NCBI RefSeq assembly: GCF_002775205.1
Contig: NC_036447.1
Span: forward strand, 9,908,501 to 9,972,500
Direction of reading: 5' to 3'
Length of the DNA stretch: 64,000 nucleotides
Origin: Xiphophorus maculatus
Taxonomy: Eukaryota; Chordata; Actinopteri; Cyprinodontiformes; Poeciliidae
This document shows, in pieces, positions 22,501-32,296 of the stretch. Below the pieces are notes generated by a model that saw only the letters and a program-made list of their open reading frames with translations, was not told the DNA's origin and did no database searches. The number at the start of each line of letters is the position of its first letter. The first letter of the stretch is position 1. The translations under genes and the position numbers were made by a program.

Positions 22501-25500
22501 TCTTTATCTCCTGGTAAGGCTTGTGGTCCGGATGGGTTTGGAATAGATTTCTATAAATGTTATTTGGATCTGGTTGCCCATCTTCTTCTGCGTATGGTGA
22601 ACTCTTCTGTGGTGGAGGGAGTGTTTCCCCAGAGTTTGTATGATGCTCATATCTGTCTTCTCCTGAAGAAGGGCAGGGGTTGCTCTAATGTTGCCTCATA
22701 CCGTCCTTTAAGCTTACTAAATGGTGACCAAAAAATAGTAGCCAAAGTACTAGCTACTCGTTTAAATAAATGCATAGCTCATCTGATCCATCCCAACCAG
22801 ACTGGCTTTATCCCCAACAGGTATTCCTTTTCAAACACTCGTCAACTCTCAAGTGTTATGTACCAGTCCAACCTTCCTGCCTCCGCAGTTATTTCATTAG
22901 ATGCTCAACAGGCATTCGACCAAATTGAATGGGACTATTTGTTTTTGGTTCTCCAAAAATTTGGCTTTGGCGATAAATTTATGACTTTACTAAAAATGCT
23001 TTACGCTCAGCCAAGATCCTCAGTTCTGACTAATCACGACAGGTCTGCTTCTTTTTTATTGCATCGCGGAACCAGACAGGGGTGTTGTCTTTCTCCGTTG
23101 CTATTTGCATTGGCCATGGAACCCCTTGCTATTTCCATCAGGAACCATCCATCGATCACTGGCATTTCAGACTATGCTACAGATAGTCCCATTGGCCTGT
23201 ATGCAGACGATGTTATCCTGACCCTTTCAGACGTTACAGTCTCTCTTTCTCCACTTCTTACACTTATAAATAAATTTGGCAAGCTTTCCGGTTTTACTAT
23301 TAATTGGGATAAAAGTCTTTTTATGCCTCTTTCAAATGGTCTGAACGCTGCTTTTCTTAGCAATCTGCCATTCAAAGTTTCCACTAGTCATTTCGAGTAT
23401 CTGGGGATAAATATCACAAGAGACCCTAAACTCCTTTTTAAATATAATTTTTTGGATTTAATCAACAAAATTAAATCCATGGCTGACATGTGGAGGCACC
23501 TTCCTCTTTCATTGATTGGTCGCATCAATGTTGTCAAGATGGTGCTCCTTCCGAAATTTACCTATCTTTTTCAAAATATACCCATTTATCTCACTGCTTC
23601 CTTTTTTAAGATGATAGACTATTATAATCCCTTTTGTCTGGGCTGGTAAGCACCCTCGAATATCAAAGTCTCACCTACAGAAACCTACTGCGGAGGGGGG
23701 CCTAGGTCTTCCTGTTTTTCGATACTATTACTGGGCGTGTAATGCCAGATCCTGGGTTTTCTGGACTCAGTTCTGTTCGAGGGGTGAGGTGGTTGACTCG
23801 CTACTACCCAAATGGCCATTGAACGAAAACCTTGCGTTATTAGAGCTTACTTCTTCTTCCTCAGCTGCAGTATTGTTTTCCAATCCTTCTTTGTCCTTTC
23901 AGTTGCTGAAGGATAATTTTATACTAAGAAATTCACTCAGGATTCTGAAGCAGTTAAAGAATGTATTGAATCTCCCTGGCTTGTCCATCTATGCCCCGAT
24001 TTGTCAGAATTCAGCATTTAAGCCAGGTAATATGGATGTAGTTTTTAAGCACTGGTTAAATAAGGGGATAGTTGCTGTTAAGGATTTATACATTAATAAT
24101 CACTTTGCTTCCTTCACGCAACTACAATCAAAATTTGCTCTTCCTTCTAGCCATTTTTTCAGGTACTTGCAAGCTCGGAACTTTGTAAAACAGCACCTCC
24201 CCCACTATGAAACCTTACCGGCACAGCATAGTTTCTACGAGCTTATAAGAAAGCCCTCTACCTCTGAAAACCTAATTTCTCAGTTTGTTAATCTTTTCAG
24301 TTCATCCCCATCTACTAGGCATATAAAAGAGGCCTGGGCTTCTGATCTACTTGGTGAGATTTCGGATGAGCAATGGGATTTGTCTCTTTCAAGAATCAAG
24401 ACCTGCTCCATTAACTCTAGACTGCAACTTATTCAATTCAAAGTTATCCATCGGCTGCACTTTTCTAAAACTAAACTCAATAGGCTATTCCCCTGCGTCT
24501 CACCAAAATGCGACAAATGTAAATTAGATGATGGGACTCTGGGTCACATGTTTTGCTCCTGTCCTAAACTAATGGACTTCTGGTGCAAGATTTTTGAATT
24601 TTATAGCAATGCTTATGGCAAGCCTCTATGTCCGGATAGGCATTTGATCATTTTGGGTTGCTCTAAATCCTCTCTCGCTCTTCCCATGTCCCTACAACAG
24701 TCTCTAATGTTTGGTTTAGTGGTAGCAAAGCGGGTTATTCTACGGGAATGGAAATCCTCTACCCCGCCTTGTTTTAAGAAATGGCTTAATGATATGGTGT
24801 CCTGTATCTATCTTGAGGAGATTCGATATTCTTTGTCTGACAATCATCAGAAGCTCCTGGATGTGTGGGGTCCTTTCAATAGATACATACAAAATAATAG
24901 GCTAAAATAACTGTCGTTTACATCTGGACCTGTATTTTCTAATAATTTATTTCACTCATTTACCGTTTCGTCATGTTTATTGTGATTATAACTTGTGTTC
25001 ATCTTTTCTTGTTATTCCATATTCCATGGTGGGCTGTTTATTTCAATGTCCTCAGAAATGTCTCTTACTCGCTTGGACTCTGTCTCATGCTCGATAACAC
25101 TCTACAATCTGATGTGCATTTTGTCCTCTTATCAGACCCTTTGTTAGCTGACAGTGTTTTGATTGTTCTGTTCTGTGGATTTTTGTTTTGATGATTCTGG
25201 TTAGTTTTTTTTTTATATATCGTTGTTTTGTCCTCTAATTTGCTTGTTTATTCTTGAAAATCATAAATAAATATAAAAAAAAAAAAAAATTGAACTACAA
25301 ATGACAAATTATTTTCAAAAAGTGGTTTTGTATTTCAATCATCCCTTCTGTGATTTGTACAGGTGAGCATTATGGCCAGGCTACGAAAATGCTTTAATTA
25401 TGAGAAGGTAGTCATAATTACAGGGTAGGCAGTATGGACTTAAAAGTTTTATCACATTATGCTGTAGTAATAGTGTGATAACTGTAAAAGTGATAAGATC

Positions 25501-28500
25501 TATTTATTATTTCTCTTTAAGTAGGGTGACCAAACGTCCGTATTTCCCAGGACATGTCCGTATTTCACGTCCTGTCCCGGGCGTCCCGGGTTTTTTTTAG
25601 AAAGTGAGGAAATGTCCTGTTTTTTAAATTACCTTCATTGGACCATTAAATTTACAGGCACTAGGGCACTGCGCACGGCGCTGCGTGTGACGTAATCCCT
25701 GAGCCGCGTCAGTGTGGGCAGCCCTGTTCTTAATCAGAAGATAGACAGCGTGGCTGTCAGTACGCCAACAACATACCAAAGCGCAAATGTATGTTTACCG
25801 ACGATTTACAAAAGAGTTTCCCCGCTTTCAGACCGGGTCGAGACAAATGGGAGGCCTTGTGCACAGTGTGCAAAGCAGGCACATATGTCTCGGTGTCCAA
25901 TGGAGGTGCAAGGGATCTGAAAAGCCACCTGGACACCGAGAAACACGAAACTGATGTGTTATTGGGAGTTGAGAGTTATTGTTAACTTTTATTGTTAAGT
26001 GAGGGATGTTTAGATGAGACATTATTTCTTTCATTGTGCTATTCATTCATTACAGGAATTGTTAAGCATTTTTTAATAAATACATTTTGAATAAAATTAT
26101 CATTTGTTATTGGAGTTATTGCTGTTGACTTTTACTGAAAAGCATTTTTAATAAACCAACTGTAAATATCATGTTATTGTAGGATTACGTAGGCCTATGT
26201 TAAGTGAGTGCATGTCACAGACATCTCTATGCATGGGAACAGAGATCCCCCCACGCTCCAAGGTGTCCTGGTTTTCCGAAATGAAAATATGGTCACCCTA
26301 CTTTAAGGTAACTGTATGGCTGTGAGTGCATGACACAGCAGTCATTGCAACACAAAAACTAATACTACACTTGAAAAACACTCTTTGTAATATGAATAGG
26401 ACACCAGTCACAAGATGAAGTGTGATTTGTGTCACTAAACTGCATTTAATCATTCAACAGTGGAAAAAAAAAATACCCCTGACAATATGGAGAGTTTTGG
26501 GGGTTTTAAACATTAATTGGAAACCAAAAATTAGACCAAGCAATAAAATACATGTATTGCCTAACTCTACTACTATAACACAGTGATTCGACCCATTTTT
26601 AAATGATAATTTTTTTATTCTTATTTCTAAAAGATAATTTAACATTTATAAAGGTTTGTTTCCGAATTACCATGCATGGGATGCCTCATGCCAGGCTGCT
26701 GTGGTGGCAAACCCTGCTGAGGGGGCATTATGCCAGCTGCCACCGGAGGGGCAGCAGCAGCGTGGGCCTGACCAGCCCTGGGTATGAGACGCTGGTAACG
26801 CGGCAACTGAGCCTTCATCTCCTCCTGGTTACAGAGAAAAACACACAACACAGACATTCAGACTGCAGGAACCGTGGCACGCCTCTTTCAGCTCAAAGAG
26901 ACACTCACACAAAGGTTGAGGAATTGGGTACCAATGTTGGCGAGCCCTGAATTCACACTGAGGATATTCAAGTTCAGAATCATCCTTCAACATAACCACA
27001 AAAAGAAAACTACTCAGTTCTACCACCAACCTAAAGGCCCGCTTTTACATTTAAAAAAAATAAAAAACATGCTGTCAGTATGCATCCAAGCCAAATTGAC
27101 TGACGTTTTCATCCTGATCAAACGTAGCTACTAGTCAATATCACTAAGCATACTATATAAACCAGTCATTACTTACTGTGAAAAAGAGCAAAACGGAAAG
27201 CTGAAGCGACTTACCAGTGAGATATCCTCATCAGGGTGGATCAACTTACTAGTTGCACTCGTGGTGGTGAGGGTGGCAGGCTTACTGGTCACTGTGGCCG
27301 GGGGTTTAGCCACAGTGCTGCTAGAGGGATTAGAAGAAGAAGAAGTGGAAGAGGAGACAGAGGGCTGGGTGTAGGCGGGGAAAGTTGCTTTGGGAGGCTC
27401 AGAGGACGCGGCAGTGCTGAGTGAGTTTGACGCTGCAGCGACTGAAGGGTTCTGCTGGGCCTGTAACAAGACAACACAAATCATTTTACTGGGAAATTAT
27501 TTTAAAATTCTGCTTTCTTGACCAGTCTACCATGCAAAATGACTCAATATGTTAAAAGACGAACAGGATGGAGTTTTTTCTGGATTCAGCACCAGCCTTT
27601 GGATAAATTAGAGCTGGGCGATAAATCGATTGTAACAAATTTTTGGCTTTTGAAGATTTAACTTTTGGAAAAATCTGAAATTTTTTTGCACCGATGCACT
27701 CCTTGGGTTTCGGTAGTTCAGAGAGATTTAAGTGCAGCCAAAAACGGCATTTTGTTTAACAGGTTCTGTTTATCTTGACAATGAGTCCAGATCAATTCCA
27801 CAAGAAAATGTAGGGGCCAGGCTGATTTTGTTTTAACAAAAATTAAGTCATAATGCTACAAGATTACAATTTAAATAATATGAGAATAAAGTCTTAATGT
27901 TATCAGAATAAAGTTATAATGTTAGAAAGATCTAGTCATTTTATGAAAATTCCAACTATAAAATTAAGAAAAATTACTTTTTTCTTACTAAAATGTCTTT
28001 TCTTGTAATTTTAAGACTCTTAAGAAATTATCGTAGCCTGGCGCTAATACTCCATACAACTCACAGAAAGGATTGCAATAAATTCCACTTTTTGAAAATG
28101 TTTTCAGTCATTTATAATTTCTTTTTTAGAAAAGCATGCAAAAAAAAAAATTATTTAAATCAGAAATCTGTTTTTAAGCCGTATCGACCAGTTCTAAGAT
28201 AACTAATAATTCAACCTAATGGAATAAACTCTGCATTTAGAGTAGTTCATTTAAACAGTGCTAGAAATTTAGCTTAGAATGAGCTCTGTCCCTTCACATC
28301 AACTGTAAACATAATATAAAAAAAGTCCAGAATGTTTTAAGTGAATGAGAGTTCTGAATCTTCTACTGTGACAAAACAACTAACTTAAAAGCACAATAAT
28401 GCTTATTTTAATAGCCCATGCTGTTAAAGTTATAACTTGTCAAGTGTCTATGCCATTTCCGTGTTAATTTAAAGCACATGCAGCGATAAAGGTCACAGTT

Positions 28501-30976
28501 TGTGTTAAAAGTAGCCTTCAAGCTAATGCTGTTAGTAAACAGCCTCGTTCGACACGCAGCAGGCAACGTGATTATGCAACATGCAGCTGCCACAGGCCTG
28601 GTCAAAGTCTGTGAGCGTACTTGGGGCATGTTAGAAAAGGGAGGCTGGGAAGAGGCAGACTGATGGTCTGCAGGTGGAGAGGAAACGCCTGTAGTGCTGC
28701 TGTTAACACCAGAGCCCATCTGCAGCGTGGTGGGAAGGAAATCACAGGATTGGCACGTAGCAGGTCAACAAAAGCTAACCAGAATTCAAATACAACTTTG
28801 GTGGGAGCTAAACATGAATCAAAAGGTGTTAGAAAGGTGAGCAATGGGGGATAATAGAGAAAGGTGTTTAACACCCCCCACCGCCCAAGAGTAAGAAGTT
28901 GAAGGATTCCAACCTGCGCTGCGCTGGGGAAGAGGGGCTTTGTGACAGCAGGCTGCACCACTGGTGCTGCAGGTCGGCTGGGGATTGGTCCGGCTGCAGG
29001 GGTCGGAGCGATGTGGGGCATCCCCGGCCTTGGAGCCATGTGAGGGGGGATTCCTAAATAACAAACATCACTTTATCAACAACAACAACAAAATAAAGAC
29101 GGAGTACAACTTACAGAAAAAAAGGCTTGGCCTGTTTGTGAGCAGAAATGACTCTTTATGCTGTAAAGGTTGCAGGCCCCTGGTCTAGATTTTAACTTTA
29201 AGCTACATCATGTATTTATAAAACCGCTTTCACAACTGACCTGGAGGAATTCCAGGCATCCCTGGCATCATGGGAGGCATCATCCCTCCCATCTGCATCA
29301 TGCTGTAAACAAGTTGGATAAGCTTTATATACTAAATTATTGTCTAGACTACTTTACCTAACTGTTAAAGAGAAAGCTAAAAAAAAAAAGCACAGAGTTA
29401 TTGCTCACGCTGGTGGCATTCCAGGCATGGCAGGAGGCATGCCGTGCATCATGGGAGGAACACCTGGCATCATCGGAGGCATTCCTAAAACAAAACATTT
29501 ACTTCTTTTAAAAATAATTCAACATAAGTAATCACTCAACACATGATTTTAAACATCTGATTTAAGACAAAAGCATAAAACATGTTAAATTTAATAGATG
29601 CAAACTTGAAATTAACAGAGAATATCATTTCTGCCTTGCCTTGATATCCTGCAGGAGGCATCCCAGGTACGCCAGCCACAGGGGGCATTCCAGGTTGGGT
29701 CATTGGTGCAACGTACCCGGCCTGGGGCTGGACAGCAGCTACATGCTGGACAGATGGTCCCGCCTCATCATCATCGTCGTCGTCATCAGAGTCATCCTGA
29801 TTGTTTGACTTCTTCTTCTGACTCTCTGAAAGCAGAAAAGGAAGAGTTTTGATAAAGAATATATATATATATATATATATATAGTAATTTTAATTAACCT
29901 AAAACAAAAGAGGTTTTGTGTGAAAGAAGTTCAGGCAGTGAGAAGAAAAGATACATGCACTTTTTCTTTTATTCGATGTATGTAAACCTCTGATTTCAAA
30001 CTGTAAACATACAGTCAAGAAGGAAAAATGCTGCTCTTGTTTACCTTTCCTTGTCATAAACAAGTGTAAAAAAAAAACCAACTATCAATTTCTTCAAATT
30101 CCACTTCTGATCTGTAACAGTAAAAGGTACCTTGTGATTTCTGTTCTAATGTTCGTCTTCTCTCCTGCATGTCTTTCTCTGGAATTCCCTCCATGCCATA
30201 GATTTCCAACTCGATGTCTGTTCTTCCTGGAATTGCGTTCGGTACACTGTCAATCGTCTCTTTGTGTACCTGAAATACATGCAAAGTAAGTGAGCCCGCA
30301 AGGCATGCAAGTACAAACATTCACTCGACTACCCGCCCACTCCAATTCAGTTCAACTTATTCAAAGAAATTGCGATTAGAGACTCGTACCTGCATGCAGT
30401 GAATAGCCAAGCCGGGACCGGTATATAGCTTCTTGTGGCAAATGTGGCATTTAAAATGTTTTGCCTTTTGATGCTGAATGAGAATTTTCTCATCGTCAAA
30501 GTCTCGATTACAGTACCTTAAAGTAAGAGTTGAGGAGTTTTGTGTTTTATTAATCACCGACTGAGAATCACAGACAAACCGATGACGTTACTTGAGAGCG
30601 AAACAGCAGCACTTGTTTGGTAACAAGATTACATAAAGACTCAGACACACGGGATGCTAATCCATGGCTAGCTTGTTTCAAAATTAGCAATGAAAGATGA
30701 AGTAAAACAACATTTTATGAGGTAGAAACGCTCAAAGCTTGGTTTTCTAATCATATTAAACAGATCTAAAAGAATAGATCCAACCTTTTGTCTGATTTTG
30801 AGCCTTTAGCCCCGCTAACATTAGCTGACAGTGCTAACAGAAGCTACCTTAGGCCTTCCTTTGTCAGGCTAACAAGTAGCCTGTGGCCTGCCCGCGTATC
30901 GCGGCATTTTTTTTTCGCACTTTAAAGAAGGATACCAGCACCACGGCTTCATTTGCTTCTTCTTCTTTCGCCCCAT
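19443..30976 (-). CDS. Zinc finger protein 207 (BuGZ)
   Basis: Eleven coding exons: 30976-30936, 30516-30390, 30269-30131, 29825-29640, 29484-29409, 29302-29241, 29053-28914, 28719-28621, 27460-27215, 26824-26671 and 19594-19443. The total is 1422 nt, or 473 residues plus stop, with all junctions in phase. The N-terminus ([16 protein letters not shown]) and two C2H2 fingers (C13/C16/H29/H34 and C37/C40/H53/H58) are nearly those of mammalian ZNF207. An acidic DDDDDDDE run, a Met/Pro/Gly-rich low-complexity middle and the C-terminal GLEBS region ([18 protein letters not shown], residues about 365-382) follow. The family binds and stabilises Bub3 through GLEBS and works at kinetochores and spindles; its low-complexity part promotes phase separation. 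Length is close to the human protein. The last intron carries an L1 and a hAT-like element. Confidence 0.95.
19783..19798. repeat. Left target-site duplication of the L1
   Basis: aaaattgaactacaaa, repeated exactly at 25286-25301 after the poly-A tail. At least ATTGAACTACAAA (13 bp) is genuine duplication; the leading A's could belong to the tail. Confidence 0.9.
19961..20785 (+). CDS. L1 ORF1 protein (intact)
   Basis: The ATG at 19961 gives 274 residues (MPRKDEAQ...). A 5-codon in-frame extension would need a TTG start at 19946 and is unlikely. Residues 30-113 are heptad-rich coiled coil, from about 117 comes an RRM-like domain ([13 protein letters not shown]), and the end is the C-terminal domain typical of L1 ORF1p (Transposase_22 family). 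In the family this protein trimerises, coats the L1 RNA and acts as a chaperone. No stop or frameshift is seen. Confidence 0.9.
   Translation: MPRKDEAQKSTAQAGSAVSNETILAAVNSHKDDLSKVYTLVDTLKKSLEGRLDSIEARLTTLQTEHSEVRHRLDDMDSALTSTDARVSALESSCSELAAANGLLKKKVDDLEGRSRRQNIRIVGLEEGVEGVRPAEFVSKFISELLGQDSFPKPVKIDKANHTLRPKPLPNERPRIIIARVHNDRDVMNILRLSRQQAPLMYHGQKVFIFPDYTAEVSAQRQAFNTVRKRLVEAGATCSLRFPAKLQVSLNDTVKSFTSPTDAERFANSLSHIK
21081..24910 (+). pseudogene. L1 ORF2 (endonuclease and reverse transcriptase), three frameshifts
   Basis: The frame opens at ATG 21081. It carries AP-endonuclease blocks: [32 protein letters not shown] and, after a shift, SDHAPV. The reverse transcriptase core follows: [51 protein letters not shown] and the catalytic YADD. 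A C-terminal CxxC...H...C knuckle ([16 protein letters not shown]) lies near 24510-24560. The frame breaks at the 14-G run 21380-21393, at the T/C run about 21692-21706, and at about 23636-23650. Segments are 21081-21393, about 21394-21700, about 21700-23640 and about 23640-24910. As written it cannot encode one protein. Confidence 0.88.
25286..25301. repeat. Right target-site duplication of the L1
   Basis: Exact copy of 19783-19798, directly after the A-rich tail. Confidence 0.9.
25515..25521. repeat. Left target-site duplication of the hAT-like element
   Basis: CTTTAAG, repeated at 26301-26307 just outside the right inverted repeat. Confidence 0.7.
25522..26300. mobile_element. hAT-like DNA transposon, 779 bp
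   Basis: It begins TAGGGTGACCA and ends with the exact inverse, TGGTCACCCTA. The inner part of both ends then shares 'CCAGGACA' in inverted orientation, so the terminal repeat is about 33-37 bp and imperfect. A 7-bp direct repeat flanks it; hAT elements usually give 8. The interior holds only the start of a transposase-type protein, so it is a deleted, non-autonomous copy. It lies in the last znf207 intron, 220 bp beyond the L1. Confidence 0.75.
25791..25985 (+). pseudogene. BED-like zinc-finger fragment of a hAT transposase
   Basis: 64 residues from ATG 25791, with the open frame continuing upstream (PKRKCMF). It shows CTVCKAG, then [11 protein letters not shown]: a CxxC plus HxxxxxH arrangement like the BED-type fingers at the N-terminus of hAT transposases and their domesticated relatives. 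The frame stops at TAA 25983-25985, before any catalytic or dimerisation domain. Confidence 0.6.
26301..26307. repeat. Right target-site duplication of the hAT-like element
   Basis: CTTTAAG, identical to 25515-25521. Confidence 0.7.
26671..26824 (-). CDS. znf207 exon 10 (second half of GLEBS)
   Basis: Acceptor gtaaccag|GAGGAG, donor TGCATG|gtaatt. It opens with the Glu-Glu pair needed for Bub3 binding in the family ([11 protein letters not shown]), then runs into a Pro/Gln-rich stretch. Confidence 0.92.
27215..27460 (-). CDS. znf207 exon 9 (first half of GLEBS)
   Basis: Acceptor tgttacag|GCCCAG, donor TCACTG|gtaagt. 82 codons, phase 0 at both ends, ending in [10 protein letters not shown]. 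It includes TFPAYTQ and [14 protein letters not shown], both conserved in vertebrate ZNF207. Confidence 0.93.
27461..28620 (-). other. znf207 intron 8
   Basis: AT-rich. A short stretch near 27608-27632 (gagctgggcgataaatcgat) resembles the edge of a common vertebrate MITE. Nothing else is recognised. Confidence 0.5.
28621..28719 (-). CDS. znf207 exon 8
   Basis: Acceptor cgctgcag|ATGGGC, donor CCCCAA|gtacgc, phase 0 on both sides, 33 codons, Ser/Thr-rich. Being a phase 0-0 cassette, it could be skipped without a shift; znf207 is known to be alternatively spliced in mammals. Confidence 0.88.
28914..29053 (-). CDS. znf207 exon 7
   Basis: Acceptor ttatttag|GAATCC, donor GCGCAG|gttgga. It includes the conserved VTKPLFPSA block. 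Confidence 0.92.
29241..29302 (-). CDS. znf207 exon 6
   Basis: Acceptor gtttacag|CATGAT, donor CTCCAG|gtcagt. It encodes 20 full codons of Met/Gly/Pro-rich sequence ([14 protein letters not shown]). Confidence 0.9.
29409..29484 (-). CDS. znf207 exon 5
   Basis: Acceptor tgttttag|GAATGC, donor CCAGC|gtgagc. It encodes [18 protein letters not shown] repeats. Confidence 0.9.
29640..29825 (-). CDS. znf207 exon 4, with a GC donor
   Basis: Acceptor gctttcag|AGAGTC. It encodes SQKKKS, an acidic run and the start of the Pro-rich region. The donor reads CAAG|gcaagg, a GC-AG intron with otherwise perfect donor consensus. The frame across the junction (YQ-GMPP) supports this site. Confidence 0.92.
29859..29884. 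repeat. (AT)n microsatellite in znf207 intron 3
   Basis: About 12 uninterrupted AT units close to the exon 4 acceptor. Confidence 0.9.
30131..30269 (-). CDS. znf207 exon 3
   Basis: Acceptor tttcag|GTACAC, donor CACAAG|gtacct. It encodes the highly conserved [18 protein letters not shown] segment and the following Arg-rich helix. Confidence 0.95.
30390..30516 (-). CDS. znf207 exon 2 (both C2H2 fingers)
   Basis: Acceptor ctttaag|, donor ATGCAG|gtacga. It encodes 42 full codons covering CNRDF, CHIC and the GPGLAIHC helix. Confidence 0.95.
30936..30976 (-). CDS. znf207 exon 1
   Basis: ATG at 30976-30974, a lysine-rich start and the first finger Cys. Donor TGCTG|gtatcc, phase 2, splits the codon for Trp14. 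Confidence 0.93.
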
Positions 30977-31128
30977 TATGTAGAAATACTGAACCGCACG
31001 TCACAAAACACTGAAATCGATGTTATTATCTCTTTGATAAGAGCATGCTGTAATCCCGTGACAAGAACAAAAATGGAGGTCCGATGTAGGAAGCGTTGTG
31101 CTCAGCGGTCTCACGTAAACGTAAAACT

Positions 31129-31136
31129 GACGTCAC
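31129..31136. promoter_or_regulatory. CRE-type palindrome upstream of znf207
   Basis: TGACGTCA, a perfect cAMP-response-element (ATF/CREB) consensus, about 155 bp upstream of the znf207 ATG in the expected promoter region. Function is inferred from position and consensus only. Confidence 0.5.
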
Positions 31137-31166
31137 AGACGTAACGAAGATTTATCACGTCTGTGG

Positions 31167-31196
31167 AAACGCCCCTCAGTTTAAAAAGGGGCGTTT
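31167..31196. promoter_or_regulatory. GC-box inverted repeat upstream of znf207
   Basis: A perfect 10-bp inverted repeat, AAACGCCCCT / AGGGGCGTTT, with a 10-base spacer. Each arm holds an SP/KLF-like GC box. It lies about 190-220 bp upstream of the znf207 start. Confidence 0.4.
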
Positions 31197-31642
31197 AGTT
31201 TACTTTAATATTAAGAAATCCATAGAAAATTATGGTTATTAGTGTTGTGTAAACCCAAGGGTGTAAAATAAAATGCCCAGGGAAATATCTACAACAAGAA
31301 TATGAATACAAAACCCAAGTGATGAAAATAAGCAAATGTAACTAATAACATTTTCTACTTAGCGTCAAAAATATAAATATAAGAAAAGAAGCATCCGTTT
31401 GTTAGATATCTGTGCAAGAAAGGCGTTTCAGATTTATAATTCTGTTTTGTGTCTATTCTGTAAGCTTTCTGGTTACGTTAACCATCGAAAAGCTCTTAGA
31501 AATTTACCAAAAATACCAAAAATTGTTGGCTCTATCAACTATATTTTCCATAGAATCCCAAACAACAACAGTGTGAGAACAAAGGAATTAAATTTAATGT
31601 TTACAGATGCTGCTGTAGAAATATTTAAAAATATATTTATAC

Positions 31643-31674
31643 AAATCAAATAACTTACAAATGTTATTTGATTT
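31643..31674. other. Perfect 12-bp hairpin
   Basis: AAATCAAATAAC and its inverse GTTATTTGATTT, separated by 8 bases. AT-rich, in the gap between znf207 and rhbdl3. Role unknown. Confidence 0.5.
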
Positions 31675-32290
31675 TTCTCTCTTTCTTTAATGGGGTTGTA
31701 ATGGGTGAAGTTTTATTTAAAGTAATTATGACAGGAAGTGTTGGTCATTTCACCGTAACCGAAGCAGTGCTACGTTTTCACCACCGGATGGCGTCATAAC
31801 CTTCTTCATTTATCTTAAAGGTCTTCACCCCTCTTCAGTCCCTGACAATCTTATGTTTTTGAATTGTATTTTTGCATAAGTTTATATACAGTTTTGACTG
31901 TTACAAAGTTGAGGTTATGTGTTCTTTCAGCATTATTTGTAATTCACAATGCATATTTGAATTTAGCAACTCATGCAGTTTGATTTTCGTGGATAAAATT
32001 AGCTTTCCCCTTGCTTTTTATACATAACATAGCAATCTTTTAAAAATATAGATTTTAAGCATATGCACAGTATCTGCAGTGTGCTGTTCTTCATACAAAT
32101 CTGCATTCTTGCACAACTTGGATTCATTTTCCATCATACTTCAAAAGCCTTCTAGAACACCAGAGCATTTCTACAAGTTTAACTTTACTACTGAATAATG
32201 TTTGAAATAATTACACAGAGGAAAAACTGCAACAGTAAACAAATCTCTAAAAGAAAACACTAAAATCATATTTAGATTTGTATAAAACAT

Positions 32291-32296
32291 TTTATT
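32291..32296 (-). terminator. Candidate polyadenylation signal of rhbdl3
   Basis: Minus-strand AATAAA about 1.9 kb after the rhbdl3 stop. A UTR of that size is common in vertebrate neuronal genes. Unconfirmed. Confidence 0.35.

Larger units (their letters stand above)
19799..25290 (+). mobile_element. Full-length L1-type LINE
   Basis: An insertion of about 5.5 kb, opposite in strand to its host gene znf207. It has a short 5' UTR (about 160 bp), ORF1 (19961-20785), a 295-base spacer, ORF2 (21081-24910, frameshifted), a 3' UTR of about 350 bp with AATAAA and a terminal A-run ending near 25290. Perfect flanking duplications (13-16 bp) show target-primed reverse transcription and little decay since insertion. 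ORF1 plus an endonuclease-type ORF2 puts it in the L1/Tx1 group of fish LINEs. Confidence 0.92.

Noticed and set aside
27608..27660. Possible MITE edge in znf207 intron 8
   Set aside because: Only about 25 bases resemble a known repeat edge and no opposite end was found.
31399..31653. 84-codon plus-strand open frame upstream of znf207
   Set aside because: AT-rich, no recognised motif, no splice or promoter evidence.
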